A stretch of 12,094 bases of DNA from Acidaminococcaceae bacterium (GTDB lineage Bacteria > Bacillota > Negativicutes > Acidaminococcales > Acidaminococcaceae). The translations under genes and the position numbers were made by a program. The notes below the pieces were generated by a model. It was given only the letters and a program-made list of their open reading frames with translations, ran no database searches and was not told the origin of the DNA. The stretch lies in contig JAFSOW010000160.1 in assembly GCA_017443165.1 (NCBI GenBank), forward strand, positions 1 to 12,094, in the 5' to 3' direction. Position 1 is the stretch's first letter, and every line of letters starts with the position of its first letter. Positions 6,046 to 12,094 of this stretch are shown one piece after another.

Positions 6046-7137
6046 TCACCTGTGAAGCAGTTCAAAAGCTTTTACCGCATTACTTTGGGCCAGTTTCCGC
6101 ATGACAGCAATACGCTCTTCCTGTAGTTTCAGGTCATTGCCCCACAGTTCCTCCGCTGCTTTTTCTACTTTGGCAGCGTCCAGCGTCTGTACCGTTCCCA
6201 CCGCCTGGGCACCGATTGATTTTACAAAGCTGTCTACTTTCGGGTCATACGATATGGCCATCAGCGGAACTTTCATAACCGCTGCAAAAATCAGGGCGTG
6301 CAGACGCATACCTATCAACAGGCGGAAGCTGCCGATGATGCTGAGAAATTCTTCTGTAGAATAATTCCCTTCCACAAGGACGACTTTATTCCTTGTTTTC
6401 GGAATATAACCCTTGAGCTGCTGGCTCGCCTTTTTGTCCATGGAAACCTGCAAAGGCAATACGGCAACCTGTGCATGATACTTATCACTGATATTCCCCA
6501 GGGCAATACCAAGCTGCTCCAGACAGCGCTGATTATCCGGCCAGTCCCGTACAGACACGCCGATGACGGGTTTGTACGGATCCAGCCCGGCTTCCGATAA
6601 AAACGTTTTCCCTGCTAATTTGGAAGCAGGATTCAAGGTCAGGACTGAATCAGCTGTGACCTCCACCTTTGCGGCAGGAACGCCCATACGTGCCAGTTCT
6701 TCTGCCGAATCCCGGTCCCGTACCGTGATTACATCTGCCTTGCTCACCACCAGACGGGTCAGAAGCCGCATGAGCCGGTTGCGAATCGGACCGATTCCCT
6801 GTGCGAACAGCATAACTTTTCTACCTTTCCATTTTGCAACAGCAATTATCGAAAGGTAATAAATCAGACTGCGTTTACTGGTTACGTCCTGCAGAAGACT
6901 GCCTCCGCCGCTGATGACCAGATCCGCTTCACCGATTGCCCGCAACAGCCGTACCGCTGCAAAACGGTACAACGATTTTACCTGATGTTTTACAATTGTA
7001 TTCCCAGGATTCCCGGAAATCACGGTAATATCCGCCTTCGGCTCGATAGCACGTAACGATGCAAGAATCGCCGTCAAAAGTGCTTCATCACCGGCATTAT
7101 TGAATCCGTAATAACCGGAAATTACGATTTTACTCAT
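6046..7137 (-). CDS. csaB: Polysaccharide pyruvyl transferase CsaB
   Basis: A 363-residue cytoplasmic enzyme expected to transfer a pyruvyl group from phosphoenolpyruvate to a sugar of a wall polysaccharide precursor. In Bacillus and Thermus-type systems this makes the ligand for SLH-domain surface proteins. The N-terminus (MSKIVISGYYGFNNAGDEAL, 1-20) is the family signature. ISGGGSLLQD (75-84), AQGIGP (112-117) and MRLHALIFA (277-285) are further conserved blocks of the pyruvyl transferase fold. The ATG overlaps the stop of the upstream DUF5693-type gene by 8 bases, with GGAG about 11 bases before it, so translation is probably coupled. In an outer-membrane Firmicute the acceptor polymer is uncertain. 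Confidence 0.93.
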   Translation of the reverse strand: MSKIVISGYYGFNNAGDEALLTAILASLRAIEPKADITVISGNPGNTIVKHQVKSLYRFAAVRLLRAIGEADLVISGGGSLLQDVTSKRSLIYYLSIIAVAKWKGRKVMLFAQGIGPIRNRLMRLLTRLVVSKADVITVRDRDSAEELARMGVPAAKVEVTADSVLTLNPASKLAGKTFLSEAGLDPYKPVIGVSVRDWPDNQRCLEQLGIALGNISDKYHAQVAVLPLQVSMDKKASQQLKGYIPKTRNKVVLVEGNYSTEEFLSIIGSFRLLIGMRLHALIFAAVMKVPLMAISYDPKVDSFVKSIGAQAVGTVQTLDAAKVEKAAEELWGNDLKLQEERIAVMRKLAQSNAVKAFELLHR

Positions 7138-9277
7138 TAACAGAAAATCTCCTTAGCCATGGTTTCAAATATGGCATTAAAACTGAAACTGCAATTACAG
7201 CAATAATTCCCAGAACAGAGCCCAGCAAATATCCGTCTGCCGCACGGATATAACTCATCATGGCGGGTGTGCGCATATGGCAGAAAGTCTGCACCAGGGA
7301 GCCCTGTCCGATGACAGCGCCCAGCACCAGTGCCAGTTTGCACCAGTTAGGCGCCATACGGTAAGCGGCCAGCACAGCCAGGAAGAAAGCCGGATGACCA
7401 ATCATGAATTCTTTTTCCCGGGGCCGTGCGTACATTACTTCTTCCAGGAAGAGTCGCAGTTTGATCTCAATGGCAGGCACCGGTACACCGCCGGTATGAC
7501 CGCTGCGGCCGACAAAGATATACGCCACAAACAGCAGAATACCCAATATCACAAAATGCCCCAGGGTCAGGCGCATCTTACAAATCCGTACAAGCTGGGA
7601 AAACAGGTCTGCCGCTTTTTTCCCTGTTTCCTGAAAAATGCTGTACTGCCGCAAAAACAACAGTAACGTTAACAGCACCGGCATAATAAACGTAAGCTTT
7701 ACGCCACGGTAAATGTCCGCTTCCAGCAGAAAACGCAGATCCCCCATGATAGAACCGTTCAGGGTCGCACCAATCAGGGAAAGGGCAATAGCCAGAGCCA
7801 GCTGCCATAAAGCGGTAAAAATTACGCCTGCAGTTGATTTAGTATCTGTTTTTATATTTTCCCACAAGGTCAGAATCACACTGATGGAAAGGACAGGATA
7901 CAGCACCGCCGATAAAAAGGCAAGCCCCTGCCGTATGGACAGACCGCGTCCCATGAACAAGCTATATGCCGTGATCAGCATACCGGCAATGACCAGCAAG
8001 TACTGCTTCGTTCCTTTACAGGATGGCAAAATCATTCCCATATATAACGCCAGCGCCGACCAGGCTCCCAAAGCGACTAACAGCAGCGCTTTACGGTCCG
8101 GATCATATGACCCGGCAAACCCCGGATTACCATTGGCAGAAGCATCTGTATCGCCCGGTTTCTGGAACACACCGGCCACGCCGATCTTATAGCCACGGCC
8201 TTTCACCTGCTGCGTAATCTGCTGCATATAGTCCAGATTCAGGTCAATAATATCCACCCCGTTCTGCGGTTTCAGGAACAGGCGTACATAATTGACCCGG
8301 ATATTCCGTTCCTCGTCTGCCAGCGCCCAGCGCCGCAACGCGTCCGGCATCATCAGTTTGCTGTTTTCCTGGGCGTCAATGTTCAGTACGCGTACCGCAT
8401 TGTTGTCCACACTGCGGAGTAGGGCATCCAGTCCCGCAAATTTGGCAAATTGCAGCTGGGTCACATGCTCCAACAGGCCCAACCGGATATTCCGCTCCCG
8501 CAGTTTCCTCCCCATATACTCTATATCGGCAGGAAAACCGATTACGTCCGTGCCGCAGGGAATATAAGTGGTCACCTGCACACCCGCTTTATCAATCCGG
8601 GCAAATAGGCTGTCCACTCCCTTTTGTGTATAAGGCAGATAGTTTTGCGGACGTACCGCAATATAAAACCCATTTTCCTTAACTTCCCGCAGTTCTTTCA
8701 CGGACAGACCCAGCGGTGCCTGCATCATAGGCGTCTTGGCCCGGTAATCCGGTTCCAGCAACAGACGGGAGTCGCCCTTCACTTCCAGAATTTCCGGAAC
8801 CATGCTGATGGTTCGCACCCGCTCATCACCATAACGCAGGAACAGGTCTTCTTTCACCTCGTTCCAGGCTTCTTCGTCATTACCCCGGGTCACATACACA
8901 GCGTCGGGGTCGAGAGCCGGTGAAGCAAGGATTACATCAAAATCGCCCCGGTGTACACCGGCTGCCGACTTTTGCAGAACATCCCCCGGCATGGCGGAGA
9001 TTCGTTTTTCCCTGTCCAGCCGTTCCAGCGTGGTGTCGTAGACGATTAGCGTGGTCACACCGGCATCCTTAAACTGCCGCAACAGTTTTTCACTGCTGTA
9101 ACCTTCCCGCTGGGCCATCATCAGGATCGCCTGATAATCCAGGGTCTGCTCCACCGTATCATTACGTTTTTCAATACCCACGCGGATTTGCATCAGATAC
9201 AGCGCCACACAGAACGCAACGGCGATGCACAGGACCAATATGGGGTTGTAACGTTCTTTCCAATTCTGTAAACTCAT
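7130..9277 (-). CDS. DUF5693 family polytopic membrane protein
   Basis: A 715-residue membrane protein of unknown function, recognised from memory as the DUF5693 type that sits beside csaB in many Firmicutes. Residues about 11-31 form an N-terminal membrane anchor. A large extracytoplasmic region follows (about 35-395) with repeated strand-helix units such as QFKDAGVTTLIVYDTTLERL and ARIDKAGVQVTTYIPCG, suggesting an alpha/beta barrel-like fold. Eight to ten hydrophobic segments fill about 396-705. No known catalytic motif was recognised. The start chosen is ATG at 9277, preceded only by the weak AAGAAGA. The frame is open to an ATG at 9322 adding 15 residues, but that start has no ribosome site. 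It lies 61 bases after prfB and overlaps csaB, so a shared role in export or modification of a wall polymer is the best inference. Confidence 0.82.
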   Translation of the reverse strand: MSLQNWKERYNPILVLCIAVAFCVALYLMQIRVGIEKRNDTVEQTLDYQAILMMAQREGYSSEKLLRQFKDAGVTTLIVYDTTLERLDREKRISAMPGDVLQKSAAGVHRGDFDVILASPALDPDAVYVTRGNDEEAWNEVKEDLFLRYGDERVRTISMVPEILEVKGDSRLLLEPDYRAKTPMMQAPLGLSVKELREVKENGFYIAVRPQNYLPYTQKGVDSLFARIDKAGVQVTTYIPCGTDVIGFPADIEYMGRKLRERNIRLGLLEHVTQLQFAKFAGLDALLRSVDNNAVRVLNIDAQENSKLMMPDALRRWALADEERNIRVNYVRLFLKPQNGVDIIDLNLDYMQQITQQVKGRGYKIGVAGVFQKPGDTDASANGNPGFAGSYDPDRKALLLVALGAWSALALYMGMILPSCKGTKQYLLVIAGMLITAYSLFMGRGLSIRQGLAFLSAVLYPVLSISVILTLWENIKTDTKSTAGVIFTALWQLALAIALSLIGATLNGSIMGDLRFLLEADIYRGVKLTFIMPVLLTLLLFLRQYSIFQETGKKAADLFSQLVRICKMRLTLGHFVILGILLFVAYIFVGRSGHTGGVPVPAIEIKLRLFLEEVMYARPREKEFMIGHPAFFLAVLAAYRMAPNWCKLALVLGAVIGQGSLVQTFCHMRTPAMMSYIRAADGYLLGSVLGIIAVIAVSVLMPYLKPWLRRFSVNE

Positions 9278-9338
9278 TCTTCTTTTTCCGCATAACTCAC
9301 AGCGGCGTATATCTCCCGGCATACGTCGCTGTTACTGA

Positions 9339-10467
9339 TTATATCTGTTTTGCCGCCAGTCTTTTGGCTTCATATTCCTGACGCAGGTAGGCTTCAACAA
9401 AGGGACGCAAGTCCCCGTCCATCACACCATCCACGTTGGAAGTTTCGTAAGATGTACGGTGATCCTTCACCATGGTATAAGGCTGGAAGACATAGGAACG
9501 GATCTGGCTTCCCCATTCGATGGCCTGGTAATCCCCGGCCAGGTCGCTGATTTTGGCGTCCCGCTTTGCCTTTTCAAACGCGTACAGCTTACCGCGTAAC
9601 ATCTGCAGCGCTTTTTCACGGTTCTGAATCTGGCTCCGCTCGTTCTGGCACTGCACCACGATACCGGTAGGCAGGTGGGTCATGCGAACGGCTGAAGAAG
9701 TCTTGTTGACGTGCTGTCCGCCGGCGCCGCTGGCCCGGTATACATCCACACGCACTTCGTCCATGTTAATTTCCACATTTACCGTATCGTCCAGCTCCGG
9801 CATTACATCCACTGCAGAGAACGACGTATGGCGACGCGCATTGGCGTCAAAAGGTGAAATGCGTACCAGGCGGTGCACCCCCTTCTCACTGCGGAAAAAT
9901 CCGTAAGCATTGTACCCGTTAATCTGCAACGTTACGCTCTTGACTCCTGCTTCATCCCCTGCCAGATAATCCAGCATTTCTACCTGGTAACCGTTCCGTT
10001 CCGCGAAACGGGTAAACATGCGCAACAACATGGAGGTCCAGTCCTGGGCCTCCGTCCCGCCGGCACCTGCATGCAAAGTCAGGATGGCATTGTTGGCATC
10101 ATACTCTTCCGACAACAGCATCCCCAGCTCCAGATGGTGCAGATTCTCTTTGATTTTATTTAACGTTTCATCCAGTTCCGAAATCAGGGACTCGTCCTGT
10201 TCTTCCGCTGCCATCTCCTGCAGCACTTCCAGATCGTCCAACCCTGTTTCCAGAGCTTTATATTCATCAACTTCCGACTTTAAACCGTCAACATCTTTGG
10301 AAATCTTCGTGGCCTTCTCCGGATTATCCCAGAAGGAAGGCTCGCCCATCAGATGTTCAAGCTCGGCAATCTTTTCCTCTTTGCTGGGGATGTCAAAGAG
10401 ATCCCCTCATTTCGTCCAGTTTTTTCTTGAGAGCTACGATTTCAGGTCTGTATTCTTCAAGCAGCAA
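9339..10467 (-). CDS. prfB: Peptide chain release factor 2 (RF2), with programmed +1 frameshift
   Basis: RF2 ends translation at UGA and UAA. The gene is read in two frames: 24 codons from TTG at 10467 to CTT (10398-10396), then, skipping base 10395, GAC (10394-10392) onward to TAA at 9339, giving about 375 residues. The junction reads RGSL-DIPSKEEK. The stop-recognition tripeptide SPF (about 204-206) and the catalytic GGQ (about 249-251) sit almost exactly where E. coli RF2 has them. TTG is taken as the start because AAAGGA lies 10 bases upstream and the 24-residue leader then matches the length of the B. subtilis one. GTG at 10476 is too close to that ribosome site. It follows secA by 31 bases, a common Firmicutes arrangement. 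Confidence 0.96.
10392..10407 (-). promoter_or_regulatory. prfB programmed +1 ribosomal frameshift site
   Basis: The minus strand reads AGGGGATCTCTTTGAC. It combines a Shine-Dalgarno-like AGGGGA, three bases (TCT), the slippery codon CTT and the in-frame stop TGA followed by C. These are the elements and spacing of the E. coli prfB site. When RF2 is scarce the ribosome stalls at UGA, slips forward by one base and makes full-length RF2, so the protein controls its own level. Confidence 0.96.
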
Positions 10468-10498
10468 CTTTCTCACATCCTTTACTGGTTATTTTTAA

Positions 10499-11500
10499 TC
10501 ATTTCCCTTTGCCGCAGCAGTTTTTATATTTCTTTCCGCTGCCGCAGGGGCACGGATCGTTCCGTCCCACTTCCGGTCCTTTGTTAACTACCGGTTGTTT
10601 TACGGTTTCCTCCTCCGGGGTATCCACCGTCGGATTATTCATAGTAGCGTTTTCCAGAGGGTCGTCCATGGTCATGGAAGGCTGGGATATCACATTGACG
10701 CGGTACATATACTTTACTACGTCATCTTCAATAGCCTCAATCATGGCCTCAAACATATCGAATGCTTCAAACTTATATTCCACCAGAGGATCTTTCTGCC
10801 CATACGCCCGCAGACCCACACCTTCACGCAGCATGTCCATGGCGTCCAGATGTTCCATCCAGTGGTTATCCACGACCTTCAGCATTACCAGGTTTTCCAG
10901 TTCCCGCATGATTTCGGGGCTGATTTCTTCCTCACGGCTGGCGTAAATATCCTCCGCCAGCTTATGCAGGTACTCTCCGATTTCTTCCCGGCCCAGGTCT
11001 GCCAGCATTTCTTCTTTAAGCTCGCCAAAAGGAGCAAAGAACTCCTCGCAGTAGCGAACCATGTTCTTCAGATCCCAGTCTTCGGAATAGGATTCCGGCG
11101 GACAGTACATGGTCATGGCCCGGTCCACAATCTTGTGCGTGAATTCCATGACGGTAGAACGCAGGTCCTCCTGATCCAGCACTTTGCGGCGTTCTTTGTA
11201 GATAACCTCGCGCTGCTGGTTCATGACATCGTCATACTCAAGGACCATCTTACGACTGTTAAAGTTGCGTTCTTCCACTTTCTTCTGGGCGTTTTCAATA
11301 GAGCTGGTCACGATTTTGTTTTCAATAGGCTCGTCCTCTTCCATGCCCAGTTTATCCATCATGCCCTTAATCTTATCAGATCCAAACAGACGCATCAAAT
11401 CGTCTTCCAAAGATAGGTAGAACCGGGACGAACCGGGATCGCCCTGACGGGCGCAACGGCCGCGCAGCTGGTTGTCGATACGGCGGCTTTCGTGCCGTTC
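10499..11500 (-). CDS. secA: Preprotein translocase subunit SecA, C-terminal fragment after a frameshift
   Basis: This is the second part of secA, read in a different frame from the part upstream. From 11500 it encodes 333 residues beginning [15 protein letters not shown], the helicase motif VI region. It continues through the [14 protein letters not shown] segment, the helical scaffold and wing domains ([50 protein letters not shown]) and a flexible linker. It ends in a zinc-binding tail with [13 protein letters not shown], which binds SecB and phospholipid in other bacteria. A TTG at 11410 could only make a non-functional product, so it is not a gene on its own. Motif VI reads RGRCARQGD where RGR(A/S)GRQGD is usual. 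It is followed closely by prfB. Confidence 0.9.
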   Translation of the reverse strand, partial: ERHESRRIDNQLRGRCARQGDPGSSRFYLSLEDDLMRLFGSDKIKGMMDKLGMEEDEPIENKIVTSSIENAQKKVEERNFNSRKMVLEYDDVMNQQREVIYKERRKVLDQEDLRSTVMEFTHKIVDRAMTMYCPPESYSEDWDLKNMVRYCEEFFAPFGELKEEMLADLGREEIGEYLHKLAEDIYASREEEISPEIMRELENLVMLKVVDNHWMEHLDAMDMLREGVGLRAYGQKDPLVEYKFEAFDMFEAMIEAIEDDVVKYMYRVNVISQPSMTMDDPLENATMNNPTVDTPEEETVKQPVVNKGPEVGRNDPCPCGSGKKYKNCCGKGK

Positions 11501-12094
11501 GTACCCAGGATATGCAAACCACCCTTTTCGGCCACACCTTCACCCAACACAATGTCGGTGCCGCGGCCTGCCATATTGGTAGCGATGGTAACCTGACCCG
11601 GCTGGCCTGCATCTGCCACAATCATGGCTTCTTTTTCATGGTACTTGGCATTCAACACATTATGGGGAATCCCCTGCTTCTTCAGCAGCGCGCTCAGGTC
11701 TTCAGACTGGGTGATGGAAGTGGTACCTACCAGCACCGGCCGTCCTTCCTTATGCAGTTCCACGATTTCCTTCACGACGGCTCTGTATTTAGCAGCCTTG
11801 GTCTTGTAGATCACATCCGGGAAATCGGTACGGATCATAGGCTTATTGGTGGGAATCACAACAACGTCCAGACCGTAAATCTTCTGGAACTCCTGTTCCT
11901 CCGTCTTGGCCGTACCGGTCATGCCGGCCAGCTTTTTATACATGCGGAAATAATTCTGGAAGGTGATAGTAGCCAGGGTTTGGCTTTCGCGTTGCACCAC
12001 TACGCCTTCCTTGGCCTCGATGGCCTGGTGCAGGCCCTCGGAATAACGGCGCCCGTACATCAGACGTCCGGTAAATTCGTCGACGATGATGACC
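11395..12094 (-). CDS. secA: Preprotein translocase subunit SecA, central fragment (5' end outside window, 3' end frameshifted)
   Basis: SecA is the ATPase motor that drives unfolded proteins through the SecYEG channel. This part is in frame from the window edge ([31 protein letters not shown]) to GGLHILGT near 11500 (198 residues). It includes [32 protein letters not shown] and the second nucleotide-binding fold with [20 protein letters not shown]. After GT the frame leaves the family pattern ([12 protein letters not shown]...) and stops at 11395, while the expected ERHESRR continues one base out of phase. Roughly the first 300 residues lie beyond the right edge. Because secA is essential, a sequencing or assembly error is more likely than a true pseudogene. 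Confidence 0.92.
   Translation of the reverse strand, partial: VIIVDEFTGRLMYGRRYSEGLHQAIEAKEGVVVQRESQTLATITFQNYFRMYKKLAGMTGTAKTEEQEFQKIYGLDVVVIPTNKPMIRTDFPDVIYKTKAAKYRAVVKEIVELHKEGRPVLVGTTSITQSEDLSALLKKQGIPHNVLNAKYHEKEAMIVADAGQPGQVTIATNMAGRGTDIVLGEGVAEKGGLHILGTNGTKAAVSTTSCAAVAPVRAIPVRPGSTYLWKTI
11498..11503 (-). other. secA: Apparent one-base deletion in secA
   Basis: The minus strand reads GGTACGAACGGCACG. Restoring one G (GGT ACG GAA CGG CAC) gives the conserved [17 protein letters not shown] and rejoins the two secA fragments without any other change. The missing base falls at about 11500-11501. No slippery sequence or stop signal like that of prfB is present, so a programmed frameshift is unlikely. 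Confidence 0.85.

Noticed and set aside
6044..6057. Small palindrome CTTCACCTGTGAAG at the csaB stop as a terminator
   Set aside because: The stem has only six pairs with a two-base loop, and no T-run follows on the minus strand; most of it is coding sequence.
9278..9322. Longer start for the DUF5693 protein with a CxxC pair
   Set aside because: No ribosome site precedes 9322, and the CELC motif has no partner that would suggest a zinc site, so it is probably leader DNA.
10393..10395. In-frame TGA near the start of prfB as a nonsense mutation
   Set aside because: It is the programmed RF2 frameshift stop, with all the expected neighbouring signals.
10595..11416. Plus-strand open frame of 273 codons
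   Set aside because: It is the mirror image of the conserved secA C-terminal region; its His- and Phe-rich composition is typical of an antisense shadow.

Overview
The window reads as chromosomal DNA from a Firmicutes-lineage bacterium with an outer membrane, most likely a member of the Negativicutes (Acidaminococcus, Phascolarctobacterium or Veillonella-like). This is inferred from gene content, not from a search. The gene order secA-prfB, csaB and ftsE-ftsX-(M23 hydrolase)-ctpA is Firmicutes-like. An RND-type periplasmic adaptor, which only makes sense in a two-membrane envelope, sits beside it. G+C looks close to 50%. Every convincing gene is on the minus strand, so transcription runs from right to left. 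No tRNA, rRNA, CRISPR array, insertion sequence or phage gene was seen, and no gene-free stretch reaches 300 bases.

Right part (12094 to about 9339): secA, cut by the window edge, is followed 31 bases later by prfB. secA carries an apparent one-base deletion near 11500 that splits it into two reading frames. prfB carries the classical programmed +1 frameshift (CTT TGA C after an AGGGGA Shine-Dalgarno-like stretch), which is a normal regulatory device and not damage.

Middle part (9277 to 6046): a large membrane protein of the DUF5693 type overlaps by 8 bases the gene for CsaB, a polysaccharide pyruvyl transferase. The pair probably serves the attachment of SLH-domain proteins to a cell-wall polymer.

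Left-middle part (5948 to 1942): ftsE and ftsX overlap. They are followed by a secreted coiled-coil M23 peptidase with intact metal ligands, and then by the carboxyl-terminal processing protease CtpA. This is a cell-wall cleavage module: the FtsEX ABC-type machine controls a peptidoglycan hydrolase from inside the cell, and CtpA is a candidate for its turnover or processing. A hairpin lies between the hydrolase gene and ctpA, and a strong terminator follows ctpA.

Left end (1733 to 1): a TetR/AcrR-type repressor with a perfect 16-base palindrome over its own predicted transcription start precedes the 5' part of an efflux adaptor gene, which runs off the window. This is probably the start of a drug or solute efflux operon.

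Most of the window is well-known housekeeping gene content. The points worth a second look are the secA frameshift and its altered motif VI, the poorly understood DUF5693-CsaB pair, the FtsEX-M23-CtpA module, and several small repeat or palindrome signals in the intergenic regions.
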